Positions 35,235 to 45,559 of a DNA stretch of 56,713 bases are shown here, piece by piece; the first letter of the stretch is position 1, and each line of letters opens with the position of its first letter. Position numbers and translations under genes: made by a program. The DNA is taken from assembly GCA_015066665.1 (NCBI GenBank), contig SVNX01000006.1, positions 31,462 to 88,174 of the forward strand. The letters are read 5' to 3'. A model generated the notes under the pieces. It was given only the letters and a program-made list of their open reading frames with translations. It made no database searches and had not been told where the DNA came from. This stretch comes from Ruminococcus sp. Its GTDB lineage: Bacteria > Bacillota > Clostridia > Oscillospirales > Ruminococcaceae.

Positions 35235-36677
35235 TTATGCAGGCTGTCCGGAAGGGCGTCTTGCCTCGAACCAGAACACCGATCCTTCACCGATTTTGCT
35301 CTGCACGCCGAAGTCAAATCCATGGAGCTTCAGGATGGCCTTGACGATGGACAGCCCCAGACCTGTGCCGACCACCTCACGCTTATGATTTTCACTGCGG
35401 TAATATTTGTCGAAAATGCGGCAGATTTTGTCCTCCTCGATGCCCTCGCCCGTATCACGCACCTCAATGCGCACCCCCGTGGGGGTGTTGATCTGGGTGA
35501 CAAAGACATTCTTATCTTCGCCCGTGTAGTTGACAGCGTTGTTGATGAGGTTGCAGACCACACGCTCGAGCCTTGCCGGATCGCAGAAGATCTGGACGGG
35601 CTCATCGGGGGTGAAATGGATGTGATAGCCCATTTTTTCAGACACGCCCTTGTAGCGCCCGATGATATCGCCGAGCCATTCGGCCGCATCGATGCTGCGC
35701 TGCTCGAGCTTCAGACTGCCGTTTTCGAATTTCGAGAGATCGAGAATATCATTGACAAGTGCCGTAAGCCGGTCGGTCTCTTCGATGATGATCTGCAGGT
35801 GGGCATTGCGCTTCTCGGGGTTATCGCCGGAGAGATCACGGATCATTTCTGCATAGGCCTTAAGCATGGTCAGCGGTGTACGCAGGTCGTGGGAGACATT
35901 GGCCATGAGGTCACGCTGCATGGTATCCACACGGGACAGCTCATGCTCGGCATAGGTCAGCGTGCGTGCCAGCTCATCCACCTCACGGCAGCCGCCGCCT
36001 TCAAAGCGGGTGTTGAAATCGCCCTTAGCCAGACGATGGGCGGAATGCGTGAGCTTGACAATCGGCACGGAGAGGCGCTGCGAGCTGTAAAGGGCAATCA
36101 GGGTGCCGATCAGGAGCAGCAGCATGATGATGACACGCAGCAGTTTCTGCAGCAGTGCAACAGTCGAGCTGATGGGCTCGAGAGCGGTATTCAGGAAGAG
36201 ATAGCCATGCACCTTGCTGCCGTCGGAAATGATGGTGCCGAGGACAAGGGTGTCCATCTGAATGGTATCGTTATAGATCGATTTGAGCACAATGCCGCCG
36301 GGGCTGTTGTGTATCTCGCCGATCAGATAGAACAGCGTGCTGCTCTTGCCATGGAGCAGACAGCCGCCGCTCATGACATCACGCTCATAAACAGGGCGGC
36401 CGAATTCATCCAGAATGGAAATGCAGGTCTGGTTGTTGACTGCGACATTGTCGAGGTAGCCTGCATAGCCGGCGTTCTCGTAATTGCGCAGCAGATCGGA
36501 TGCGATCTCACGGGTCTGCTCGATCTTGGAGGTATAGTAGAAGCCCGGCAGGAGGATGATCTCGAAAAACCAGAGCAGTCCGGCCACGATCAATGTGAAT
36601 GCAATGAACGACATGCAGATGCGTGTCTGCATGCTGAAGCGGCTCTGAAAACGCTGCCGCAGCTCTTTAATCGACAT
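35235..36677 (-). CDS. Sensor histidine kinase 2
   Basis: A 480-residue membrane kinase: helix 1 about 20-48, an extracytoplasmic domain of about 110 residues, helix 2 about 165-190, HAMP (SQRLSVPIVKLTHSAHRLAKG), His box LMANVSHDLRTPLTMLKAYAEMI, N box NLINNAVNY, G1 DTGEGIEEDKI, G2 GTGLGLSIVKAI. It overlaps the response regulator stop by 11 bases. Resembles PhoR/CssS-type kinases; signal unknown. The twin sRNAs lie immediately downstream. Confidence 0.92.
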   Translation of the reverse strand: MSIKELRQRFQSRFSMQTRICMSFIAFTLIVAGLLWFFEIILLPGFYYTSKIEQTREIASDLLRNYENAGYAGYLDNVAVNNQTCISILDEFGRPVYERDVMSGGCLLHGKSSTLFYLIGEIHNSPGGIVLKSIYNDTIQMDTLVLGTIISDGSKVHGYLFLNTALEPISSTVALLQKLLRVIIMLLLLIGTLIALYSSQRLSVPIVKLTHSAHRLAKGDFNTRFEGGGCREVDELARTLTYAEHELSRVDTMQRDLMANVSHDLRTPLTMLKAYAEMIRDLSGDNPEKRNAHLQIIIEETDRLTALVNDILDLSKFENGSLKLEQRSIDAAEWLGDIIGRYKGVSEKMGYHIHFTPDEPVQIFCDPARLERVVCNLINNAVNYTGEDKNVFVTQINTPTGVRIEVRDTGEGIEEDKICRIFDKYYRSENHKREVVGTGLGLSIVKAILKLHGFDFGVQSKIGEGSVFWFEARRPSGQPA

Positions 36678-37347
36678 CGGCTTCGAACTTGTAGCCCATG
36701 CCGCGCAGGGTCACGATGAATTTGCGGTATTCTCCGAGACTTCCGCGGAGCATCTTGATATGTGTGTCCACGGTGCGGTCATCGCCGAAGAAATCATAGC
36801 CCCATACCGCTTCAAGCAGCTTGTCACGGGTCAGGGCAAGGTTGATATTGCGCACGAGATAGAACAGCAGGTCATATTCCTTGGGGGTCATGGAGGCCTT
36901 CTTGCCGTTGACATAGACCTCACGGCCGGCCAGATCGATCTCGAGGCCCTCGAAGGTCAGGCGGGTGCGGTCGCCGATGCCGCCGGATCTGCCTCGCTTG
37001 AGGACGGCCTTGACTCTGGCCATCAGTTCCTTGGGGGAGAAGGGCTTGACCACATAGTCATCCACGCCGATCTCAAAGCCGAAGAGCTTGTCATATTCCT
37101 CACCTCGTGCCGAGAGCATGATGATGGGCACGTTCCGGTGCTTTTTGATTTCCTTGCTGGCGGAATAGCCGTCGAGCTTGGGCATCATGACATCCATGAT
37201 GATCAGGTCATAGTAATTCTCCTTGCACTTATCCACGGCGTCCATGCCGTTTTCGGCCTCGTCCACCTCGTATCCTTCAAATTCTGCATATTCTCTGACG
37301 ACTGCACGGATATTGATCTCGTCGTCTACAATCAAAAGCTTGCTCAT
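36667..37347 (-). CDS. OmpR-family response regulator 2
   Basis: A 226-residue regulator: receiver with VDDEINI, phospho-Asp52 (IIMDVMMP), MLSARG and VVKPFS; PhoB-type winged helix with LTRDKLLEAVWGYDFFGDDRTVDTHIKMLR and ending GMGYKFEADVD. ATG 37347 chosen: MSKLLIVDDE is the canonical receiver start and GAAAGGACGTGG lies upstream. Forms a two-gene unit with kinase 2. Confidence 0.93.
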   Translation of the reverse strand: MSKLLIVDDEINIRAVVREYAEFEGYEVDEAENGMDAVDKCKENYYDLIIMDVMMPKLDGYSASKEIKKHRNVPIIMLSARGEEYDKLFGFEIGVDDYVVKPFSPKELMARVKAVLKRGRSGGIGDRTRLTFEGLEIDLAGREVYVNGKKASMTPKEYDLLFYLVRNINLALTRDKLLEAVWGYDFFGDDRTVDTHIKMLRGSLGEYRKFIVTLRGMGYKFEADVD

Positions 37348-37502
37348 ACTGCCACGTCCTTTCTGTATCATGGTGCGGATGCGATGCCTCCACAGTCCTA
37401 TTATACCAGATTTACTTCCATGATACAAGGTTTTCGTGAGAATTTTGTGATGACTAAAATAAATCTGGCTGAGAAATCGGAGGATTCTGCTTCCCTCTAT
37501 GA

Positions 37503-38831
<1,329 letters not shown>

Positions 38832-38835
38832 AAGC

Positions 38836-38906
38836 TCTCTGCAAGCCCCGGCTTAATGCCCCCGCCCCTTTGGGGAGGGGGCAGGATTCGAAAAGCCCCC
38901 TTTTTC
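38836..38906. repeat. GC-rich dispersed repeat (copy 5)
   Basis: GCCCCCGCCCCTTTGGGGAGGGGGC followed by GGATTCGAAAAGCCCCC, between convergent genes; the same type as the copy at 9236. Confidence 0.6.
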
Positions 38907-38911
38907 AAAAA

Positions 38912-38937
38912 AAGAACGCCCCAAATAGGGCGTTCTT
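38912..38937. terminator. Terminator between eno and the aminotransferase gene
   Basis: AAGAACGCCC/GGGCGTTCTT with A-tract and T-rich flanks; bidirectional. Confidence 0.85.
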
Positions 38938-38947
38938 ATTACATATT

Positions 38948-40222
38948 TTAGTTGTTCAGCAGCTTCTCTGCGGCAGCGAGCTTTACACAGAGGACGAACA
39001 GATCCATCGCCTGCTGCAGCTCTTCCACAGTCGGATAGGTCGGTGCAATGCGGATGTTTCTGTCCTCCGGATCCTTGCCGTAAGGATAGGTCGCACCGGC
39101 ACCGGTCAGTACCACGCCGGCTTCCTTGCACAGCTGTACAATGCGCTTTGCGCAGCCTGCGGGAGCATCGTAGGATACAAAGTAACCGCCCTGCGGCTCC
39201 GTCCAGCTGCCGATGCCCAGCGGCTTCAGCTCTGCTGCCAGTGTGTTCAGGACAACGTCGAACTTCGGCTTGATCAGTGCGCTGTGCTTCTGCATGTGTG
39301 CCAGAATGTTCTCGAACTTGCCGTCAAAGAACTTCACATGACGCATCTGGTTGATCTTGTCAAAGCTGATGGTGAATACCGTCAGCGCACGGGTCAGATC
39401 TGCAAGATTCTCACGGCTTGCAGCCATCATAGCCACACCTGCACCGGCAAATGTCACCTTTGCGGTCGAGCCGAACAGATAAACCATGTTGCCGTTGCCC
39501 ACACGCTTTGCCTCTGCCAGAATCGGCAGAATGACCTTCGGATTTTCATTCAGATGATGCACGCAGTAAGCATTGTCCCAGTATACACGGAAATCCGCTG
39601 CAGCGGGCTTCAGTGCAGCCATGCGGCGTACGGTGTCGTCGCTGTAGCTGATGCCGGAGGGGTTGGCGTACTGCGGTACGCACCAGATGCCCTTGATGCT
39701 CTCATCCTCGGCCACCAGACGCTCTACCATGTCCATGTCAGGGCCGTTCTCATCCATGGGGACATTGATCATCTCAATGCCGAAAAATTCAGTGATCTTG
39801 AAGTGTCTGTCATAGCCGGGCACCGGACACAGGAACTTGACCTTGTCAAGCTTGCACCAGGGGGTGTTGCCCATGAGACCGTGGGAGAAGGCATAGCTGA
39901 TGGTCATGTACATAGCCTGCAGACTCGCACTGCCGAAGATGAAGACCTCATCCTCTTCCACACCCAGCATCGGTGCAAACAGTGCCTTCGCTTCCGGAAT
40001 GCCGTCCAGAATGCCGTAGTTGCGGTAGTCGCCGGCCTGACCCTTCAGATCGGCCTCTGTGATGCAGTCAAGCAGACCGCGGCTCAGGTCGAGCTGGTCG
40101 GGAGCGGGCTTGCCGCGGGACATGTCGAGCTTCAGCTCCTGTGCTTGATAGGCACGGTATTTCGCAAGGCATTCCTCGTAGAATGCGGAGAGTTCTTCTT
40201 TTGCAAATGCAGTCAGTTCCAT
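38948..40222 (-). CDS. PLP-dependent aminotransferase, class I/II fold (aspartate aminotransferase-like)
   Basis: A 424-residue fold-type I transaminase of the MocR/AspAT-like branch common in Clostridia. Visible: substrate motif LKLDMSRGKPAPDQLDLSRGL, PLP-stacking region VFIFGSASLQAMYM, NPSGISYSD (PLP phosphate/Asn), DNAYCVHHL, and the Schiff-base Lys in YLFGSTAKVTFAG; C-terminal Arg around DRNIRIAPTYP. Probable reaction: aspartate/alanine and 2-oxoglutarate amino exchange. ATG 40222 preferred (AAGGAG eight bases upstream). Own promoter at 40301-40329. Confidence 0.88.
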   Translation of the reverse strand: MELTAFAKEELSAFYEECLAKYRAYQAQELKLDMSRGKPAPDQLDLSRGLLDCITEADLKGQAGDYRNYGILDGIPEAKALFAPMLGVEEDEVFIFGSASLQAMYMTISYAFSHGLMGNTPWCKLDKVKFLCPVPGYDRHFKITEFFGIEMINVPMDENGPDMDMVERLVAEDESIKGIWCVPQYANPSGISYSDDTVRRMAALKPAAADFRVYWDNAYCVHHLNENPKVILPILAEAKRVGNGNMVYLFGSTAKVTFAGAGVAMMAASRENLADLTRALTVFTISFDKINQMRHVKFFDGKFENILAHMQKHSALIKPKFDVVLNTLAAELKPLGIGSWTEPQGGYFVSYDAPAGCAKRIVQLCKEAGVVLTGAGATYPYGKDPEDRNIRIAPTYPTVEELQQAMDLFVLCVKLAAAEKLLNN

Positions 40223-40300
40223 GGTCATTTCTCCTTCGGTAATATGGTACTGCCGCCGTGGATGGACAGCCATCCGGAGACAGTATTTTTCATCTGTTTT

Positions 40301-40329
40301 ATTATATCCCAAACCCGCCGTTTTTGCAA
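40301..40329 (-). promoter_or_regulatory. Promoter of the aminotransferase gene
   Basis: Minus strand TTGCAA (40329-40324), 17 bases, TATAAT (40306-40301). Confidence 0.8.
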
Positions 40330-40541
40330 TAGTTTCGGCAATTTGCAGAATGGATTTTGTAGAGTTATACGGAAATTGAACGGGAAAATGCAGGCGGCCT
40401 GTGAATTTTGACGTTGAATTTGTACTTGCGTGGCGTTCATGTGTACTGCACATGAGAACAAATCAGAGAGATTTCCAGCATATGGAAGCGGCAAAAGTGC
40501 CGTCCGGACAAAATTCGGGGAAAGTTTTTTCCTGTTTCCCC

Positions 40542-40570
40542 TTGACAAAAACGGAAAAAAAGTTTACAAT
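40542..40570 (+). promoter_or_regulatory. Promoter of the structured region upstream of rny
   Basis: TTGACA (40542-40547), 17 bases, TACAAT (40565-40570), about 455 bases before the rny start. Confidence 0.8.
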
Positions 40571-40576
40571 AATAAT

Positions 40577-40742
40577 GTTGTATGATATTTAAGTGAATCT
40601 TCGGCCGCAGGAATGCGGACGGATTTGCATTTGCACATCAGTGCGTGCGGATCACACAGACAGTATTTGCAGCTTATTAAGGGACGGGTTTCCGGTGGCA
40701 GGAAATGCCGTTTCTGAAACTTTATATCATTCATTTCTTTTT
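40577..40742 (+). ncRNA. Candidate structured RNA or rny leader, about 165 nt
   Basis: ATGATAT (40582-40588) pairs with ATATCAT (40724-40730) and AAGT (40591-40594) with ACTT (40719-40722), closing a domain. Inside are CCGCA-GGAA-TGCGG (40605-40618) and GGCA/TGCC (40697-40709). It ends in TTTCTTTTTT. Length and closing-stem architecture are compatible with 6S RNA, but the fold was made by eye and other alternatives exist. It may instead be the first half of the rny 5' leader. Confidence 0.4.
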
Positions 40743-41026
40743 TGAAACCGCAGTCTGCTGCGGCTGGACTATATAATCTAAATCTGGTGTGCTGACGCTG
40801 TGCCCGTATATTCAGCCGGAATATGCGGAATGAACCGGTGCGGCACTCCCAAATGAAAAGGAGAAGCGTTTTTATCGAAGATACTTCCCATCCCTGCCGG
40901 TGCGGCGGGGTGTAATGATTCCGGTCTTGCATGATAAGTTGAAAAATGAATAAAGAAGCAGCATTTACCGCCTGCGTTGGGTTTGCGTATACAATATACA
41001 AAAACGAAAAGGAGGTAATGCATTGT
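40743..41026 (+). other. Remainder of the rny leader
   Basis: TATAAT at 40772-40777 lacks a good -35. A 10-bp hairpin (CCGTATATTC 40804-40813 with GAATATGCGG 40819-40828) is the clearest structure. AAAAGGAG at 40857-40864 is not followed by a start codon. No ORF is supported. A long leader before rny may allow RNase Y to control its own mRNA. Confidence 0.45.
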
Positions 41027-42682
41027 ATGAACACAATCGCGATTGTCATCATCTGTGTACTGGCTGCACTTCTGGTTGCAGCAGTGATCGGCATGTTTTT
41101 CGTGGCTAAGCTCACGCAGGAAAAGGCATTCCAGAAGGGCGTGGAGCATCGCAGAAAAGAAGCTGAATCCGTGCTCGGCTCCGCTGAAAAGGAAGCCCGT
41201 GCCAAGGTGGACGAGGCTCGTGCCAAGGTAGCAGAGGCAGAACGCAAGATTGCAGATGCCGACCGTATGCTTGAAGAAGCACAGAAAAAGGCAGAAAGCA
41301 AGAAGAAGGAAGCGCTCGTTGAGGCAAAGGATGAGATCCACAAGCTGCGTTCTGACGCAGAAAAGGAAATCAAGGACCGCCGCAATGAGGTGTCCAAGCA
41401 GGAGCGCCGCATTCATCAGAAGGAAGAGACGCTCGACAAGAAGATCGACAGCCTCGAACGCAAGGAAGAGGCACTGCAGGAAAAGCTGAAGGATGCAGAG
41501 ACACTCCGCCAGGAGGCAGAGGCGCTCAAGAACACGCAGCTCGAGACTCTGGAACGCATTTCAGAGCTGACCCGTGACCAGGCTAAGGAATACATCCTCC
41601 AGACACTGGAGGAGGATCTGGTACACGACAAGGCAGTCAAGGTCGCTGCATTTGAGCAGCAGATCAAGGAGGACTGCGAGGAAAAGGCCCGCAGCTATGT
41701 ATCCCTCGCCATCGCAAAGTGCGCAGCGGATCAGGTTTCTGAGGCAGCCGTTTCCGTTGTTGCCCTGCCCAATGACGAAATGAAGGGCAGAATCATCGGC
41801 CGTGAGGGCCGCAACATCCGTACCCTGGAAACACTCACGGGTGTGGATCTGATCATCGACGATACGCCCGAGGCCATCACGCTGTCCTGCTTCGATCAGG
41901 TACGCCGTGAGGTGGCAAGAATTGCGCTGGAGCGTCTCATTTCCGACGGCCGTATTCATCCGAGCCGCATTGAGGAAATGGTGGAAAAAGCCAAGCGTGA
42001 GGTCGAACATAAGATCAAGCAGGAGGGTGAAAGAGCCGTCCTGGAAACGAATGTGCATGGCCTGAACCATGAGCTGATCAAGCTCCTGGGTCGTCTGCGC
42101 TTCAGAACCAGCTACCGTCAGAATGTCCTGACGCACTCCATCGAGGTGGCACAGCTGTCCGGCGTACTGGCTGCAGAGCTGGGTGTGGATGTGAATCTTG
42201 CCAAGCGTGCAGGTCTGCTGCATGACATCGGTAAGGCACTGACATCCGAGTATGAAGGCTCCCATGTACAGATCGGTGTGGATGTATGCCGCAAGTGCCA
42301 TGAAAATGCGGAAGTCATCCATGCAATCGAAGCACACCATAATGATGTGGAACCCCGCACCGCAATTGCCTGCATCGTACAGGCTGCTGATGCGATCTCT
42401 GCCGCAAGACCCGCTGCAAGAAGCGAGAACTACGAGAGCTACATCAAGCGTCTCCAGAATCTGGAGACCATCTGCAAATCCTACAAGGGCGTGGAGAAGT
42501 GCTATGCCGTTCAGGCAGGCCGCGAGATCCGCGTCATGGTTCAGCCCGAGGTCATCTCCGACGAGAAGATGGTGCTGGTGGCAAGACAGATTGCCCAGCA
42601 GATCGAGGACGAGATGGATTATCCCGGTCAGATCAAGGTCAACCTTATCCGCGAGAGCCGTACAGTGGATTACGCAAAGTAA
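41027..42682 (+). CDS. rny: Ribonuclease Y
   Basis: Membrane-anchored endoribonuclease that starts decay of many mRNAs in Firmicutes. 551 residues: transmembrane helix at 2-26, a long coiled coil (about 30-200, Lys/Glu/Ala rich), KH domain with [25 protein letters not shown], and HD domain with LLHDIGKAL as metal site. C-terminal residues end [12 protein letters not shown] as in the family. ATG 41027 is preferred: GGAGG is 11 bases upstream, while ATG 41018 is only two bases away. The leader is unusually long. Confidence 0.96.
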   Translation: MNTIAIVIICVLAALLVAAVIGMFFVAKLTQEKAFQKGVEHRRKEAESVLGSAEKEARAKVDEARAKVAEAERKIADADRMLEEAQKKAESKKKEALVEAKDEIHKLRSDAEKEIKDRRNEVSKQERRIHQKEETLDKKIDSLERKEEALQEKLKDAETLRQEAEALKNTQLETLERISELTRDQAKEYILQTLEEDLVHDKAVKVAAFEQQIKEDCEEKARSYVSLAIAKCAADQVSEAAVSVVALPNDEMKGRIIGREGRNIRTLETLTGVDLIIDDTPEAITLSCFDQVRREVARIALERLISDGRIHPSRIEEMVEKAKREVEHKIKQEGERAVLETNVHGLNHELIKLLGRLRFRTSYRQNVLTHSIEVAQLSGVLAAELGVDVNLAKRAGLLHDIGKALTSEYEGSHVQIGVDVCRKCHENAEVIHAIEAHHNDVEPRTAIACIVQAADAISAARPAARSENYESYIKRLQNLETICKSYKGVEKCYAVQAGREIRVMVQPEVISDEKMVLVARQIAQQIEDEMDYPGQIKVNLIRESRTVDYAK

Positions 42683-42700
42683 GAAGCGACATGAAACATC

Positions 42701-42731
42701 AAAGGGCGGTTTCCAAAACCGCCCTTTGTTT
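42701..42731 (+). terminator. Terminator of rny
   Basis: AAAGGGCGGTTT/AAACCGCCCTTT with a short loop and T-rich 3' side. Confidence 0.9.
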
Positions 42732-42765
42732 ATAGAAAAAACCTTTTTCCATGAAGGAGGCGCCT

Positions 42766-44208
42766 ATGGCGAAGCTGATATTCAACTCAACTGAAAAATC
42801 CAATTTCATCCTGAATATGAAAACCCATGAGTACCAGAAATTCCTGCTGCGGATCCTGCTGGGACTGGCTGTGCTGACACCGCTGTTCAGTCTGCCGCTG
42901 GAATTTGCAAAGCTCTACAGCGTCCCGGGTATGGCCATTGCCATCATCGGTGTGCTGGCGATGGTATTCGTACTCATCGGCTTCATGAAGAAGGTCACGC
43001 CCAAGACCCTCTTCCTGCCCGCAGGACTGCTCGGCGGCATGGCCGTCTGGAGTCTGATCAGTGCGTGGAATTCGTATTTCTACAATGTTTCCGTATTCGG
43101 TGCGGATGGCCGCAGCGAGGGTGTGCTCTCGGTGATTTTCTATGGCTGTCTGTTCCTGCTCGGCGCACAGCTCGGCAAGGCATCCAACCAGCAGAAGCTC
43201 CTGAACGGCCTGCTCTGGATGGGGCTGGCGGAATGTGCATGGGGTCTGCTGCAGGCATTGCCGATCGGCATGCTGTCCTACTATAAGGATCTTGAACCGC
43301 TGCTGGTGTTCCGTACATTCCTGCCCTCGGGATTGACGGGCAGCCCGATTTTCCTTGCGATTCTGCTGAATCTGCTGACGCTCCCCGCCATGCTGGGTGC
43401 TGCCTTTGCAGAGGAAAAGAAGCAGCGTATTTTCTACACAATCTGCACGGGCGTGTTCGTCCTGTTTTCCGTCAAAACCCAGTGCCTGATCGGACTGGCC
43501 GCACCGGCGGCAGCCCTGCTCGGCCTGCTGATTTACGGCATCGTGAAGCACGGCGGCAAGCGTCTTGCGGTGAGTGCCGTGACAGCCGTGCTGGCATTTG
43601 CCGTGGGGCTTGGCTGGGTGTATGTCAGCCCGTCCATGAATGGCACGCTCGATCGTATGAGCGGCATGGAGACTTTGCATGAAAACGGCATTGTGCTCTA
43701 TGACGCCGGCATCATGTGGAAGGACAGTTCCTACCGTCTCGAGGTGAGCGGCTATTATGTGCCGGATGCAGCAGAATGCCGCAACGGTACATTTGATGCG
43801 GCGGATCTTGGAGAGACTTATGGTTTCTTCTGGCGGAATACCGCATCGGTGATGGGCAAATATCCGATCGTGGGCACGGGCCCTGACAATCTGGTGTATC
43901 CGCAGATGTACCAGAGCCACAAGATCAGCGCGAACGCCAATACATTTGACCGCTGCTATAATTATTATCTGCATCTGGGCGCCACGATGGGTGTGCCGGT
44001 GCTGGTGATGTTTGCGGTTCTGATGGGCTGGGTGCTGGTACGCGGTGCAAAGGGCTGCAAGGGCAGCACATGGCTGACGGCCGGTATTTTCGGTGCCGTT
44101 GTGCTGTATCTGCTGATGATGGTGATCGGCACGAGTGCTGTGACTGTGGCACCGTTCTTCTGGATGCTGGCAGGCTGTGCAGCCGGCGGTGCAGGGGAGA
44201 AGGAATAA
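42766..44208 (+). CDS. O-antigen ligase/polymerase-like multispanning membrane protein
   Basis: A 480-residue polytopic protein with about ten hydrophobic helices. A periplasmic-type loop (about residues 300-395) precedes the last helices and carries YPIVGTGPDNLVYPQMY and NYYLHLGATMG, the pattern of the Wzy_C/O-antigen ligase family where an Arg/His-containing loop handles undecaprenyl-linked sugar. ATG 42766 chosen: AAGGAGG five bases upstream. No other polysaccharide genes are adjacent; a sugar transferase stands at 33936. It is followed by a small exported protein with a 22-base gap. Confidence 0.75.
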   Translation: MAKLIFNSTEKSNFILNMKTHEYQKFLLRILLGLAVLTPLFSLPLEFAKLYSVPGMAIAIIGVLAMVFVLIGFMKKVTPKTLFLPAGLLGGMAVWSLISAWNSYFYNVSVFGADGRSEGVLSVIFYGCLFLLGAQLGKASNQQKLLNGLLWMGLAECAWGLLQALPIGMLSYYKDLEPLLVFRTFLPSGLTGSPIFLAILLNLLTLPAMLGAAFAEEKKQRIFYTICTGVFVLFSVKTQCLIGLAAPAAALLGLLIYGIVKHGGKRLAVSAVTAVLAFAVGLGWVYVSPSMNGTLDRMSGMETLHENGIVLYDAGIMWKDSSYRLEVSGYYVPDAAECRNGTFDAADLGETYGFFWRNTASVMGKYPIVGTGPDNLVYPQMYQSHKISANANTFDRCYNYYLHLGATMGVPVLVMFAVLMGWVLVRGAKGCKGSTWLTAGIFGAVVLYLLMMVIGTSAVTVAPFFWMLAGCAAGGAGEKE

Positions 44209-44230
44209 AAAATGACAGGGGGGAGCTGTC

Positions 44231-44998
44231 ATGAAAAAGAAAAAGGCTGTCATCCTATTGTTAACATTGCTTGTGGCTGCATTGTTCGTTTTTGTCCTGA
44301 TCAGCACAGGCATTCCACGCATTGTGATACAGGAGATTGGACAAGCGCAGCAGCGTTCTGCGATATGTGAAAAAGGACAGCCCATTGCAGAGGAATATCT
44401 TTCAAAGCACTACCCATCGTATTCTCTGGAATCGGTAAAAAATAACGTTTCTGCTATGTCACATGGAAAGCCCAACCGCTATGTGCTGGCAGAGTATACG
44501 GCCAATGATACAGCGGGAACGCTTTTGATTGACACGGAAAGCGGTCAGGTGTGGGACAGTATCGGCGGCGACAGACTGCATGAGGAGCTGCTCGCCTTTC
44601 TGGAAACGGAGCTTGCACTGACGGATGAATATCGTCTGGAGGTGGGCTGGCAGATTCTGGATTATGATGAAGAAGCGAATGGCGGTGCATTCGAAGAAAA
44701 AGGATATTATTTCGTACCGGCGGACTGCGAATCTGCAGAAGATCTGCTGGATGAAGCAATGATCACTGTAGCCGTTAAATATCCAGTTTCCACCCACGCC
44801 TCAAGAACAACCGCACCACAGAAGGCGCAGGCGCTGTTTGAAACATATCCCGACTGCAATGCGACCATCTGGGTCGTTATCATGGACGCACTCCAATCAG
44901 AAAAACTGTATGAAGGCAGTCTTCTGTACAAGGGTTACGGCTGTGGTGATTATGAAGGTGCTGGCGTTGTCAGAAGTTTTCATCTGACAAATAAATAG
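44231..44998 (+). CDS. Membrane-anchored protein of unknown function
   Basis: A 255-residue protein with one N-terminal membrane segment (VILLLTLLVAALFVFVLIS), then an extracellular domain of alternating strands and helices. No family recognised. AGGGGGGAG precedes the ATG. Its codon use is more A/T-rich than that of its neighbours. It follows the O-antigen-ligase-like gene by 22 bases and is probably co-transcribed; no terminator is visible before the T-box promoter. Confidence 0.6.
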   Translation: MKKKKAVILLLTLLVAALFVFVLISTGIPRIVIQEIGQAQQRSAICEKGQPIAEEYLSKHYPSYSLESVKNNVSAMSHGKPNRYVLAEYTANDTAGTLLIDTESGQVWDSIGGDRLHEELLAFLETELALTDEYRLEVGWQILDYDEEANGGAFEEKGYYFVPADCESAEDLLDEAMITVAVKYPVSTHASRTTAPQKAQALFETYPDCNATIWVVIMDALQSEKLYEGSLLYKGYGCGDYEGAGVVRSFHLTNK

Positions 44999-45024
44999 CG
45001 TGCAGCTCTGCTCTAAATTCCCTC

Positions 45025-45053
45025 TTGACAAACCCCAAAAAATGTGCTATCAT
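45025..45053 (+). promoter_or_regulatory. Promoter of the thrS T-box transcript
   Basis: TTGACA (45025-45030), 17 bases, TATCAT (45048-45053). Confidence 0.85.
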
Positions 45054-45064
45054 AAGTGTACAAA

Positions 45065-45324
45065 CGAACAAAAACGCAGATGAGGAAGACAATGCGGGCT
45101 GGATTTGATTCCGCCGTCCTTCAGAGAGTCATGGGCAATTGGGCTGAAACCTGTGACAGGATGTGCCGGCAGCGTATACCACCTCGGAGTCCGTGCTAAT
45201 CCACGGCGGCTCACCACCGTTATCGGGTGCAGAATAAGGCGTATTTATGCGCAAATTCGGGTGGAACCACGGTGAATTCATCGTCCCGAAGTTACAGGAA
45301 AACTGTGACTTCGGGGCGTTTTTG
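45065..45324 (+). promoter_or_regulatory. T-box riboswitch controlling thrS
   Basis: Stem I contains the conserved AGAGAG (45123-45128) and GCTGAAA (45143-45149) elements. A specifier triplet ACC followed by A (45178-45180) matches threonine. The antiterminator carries GGGTGGAACCACGG (45259-45272), which pairs with the free CCA end of uncharged tRNA-Thr. The competing terminator GTCCCGAAGT...ACTTCGGGGC with TTTTT lies at 45283-45323. Low charged tRNA-Thr thus raises thrS expression. Confidence 0.95.
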
Positions 45325-45420
45325 TTTATGTATTATCATTTTATCAAGCTGTGCGAAAGCCCTTGCATCGGAGACTTTGTTCCTGCATCCTGCCAAGAAA
45401 TGTGATTCTTGCATTTCTAA

Positions 45421-45459
45421 CGTTTTCCCTATGCCCCCTTGCGGGGCATAGGGAAAACG
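45421..45459. repeat. 17-bp perfect palindrome inside the thrS leader
   Basis: CGTTTTCCCTATGCCCC (45421-45437), loop of five, GGGGCATAGGGAAAACG (45443-45459). No T-run follows. Confidence 0.9.
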
Positions 45460-45461
45460 CC

Positions 45462-45530
45462 TTGGGATTCCAAAGGGATCACATCCCTTTGGCGGGGGTG
45501 TGGGGGCAGAGCCCCCACTGCGAAGGGCAT
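45462..45530. repeat. GC-rich dispersed repeat (copy 6)
   Basis: GGATTCCAAAGGGATCAC...CCCTTTGGCGGGGG and GGGGGCAGAGCCCCC, closely matching copy 4. It lies between the T-box terminator and the thrS start, so it is transcribed into the thrS mRNA leader. Confidence 0.7.
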
Positions 45531-45559
45531 CCGTACAGCTCCATGAAAGGAGAATCACA

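Noticed and set aside
34931..35323. 130-codon minus-strand frame running through sRNA B
   Set aside because: Covers the terminator and promoter of the sRNA candidates, with no domain and no ribosome site.
35196..36719. 507-codon plus-strand frame opposite histidine kinase 2
   Set aside because: Antisense shadow; kinase motifs on the other strand are unambiguous.
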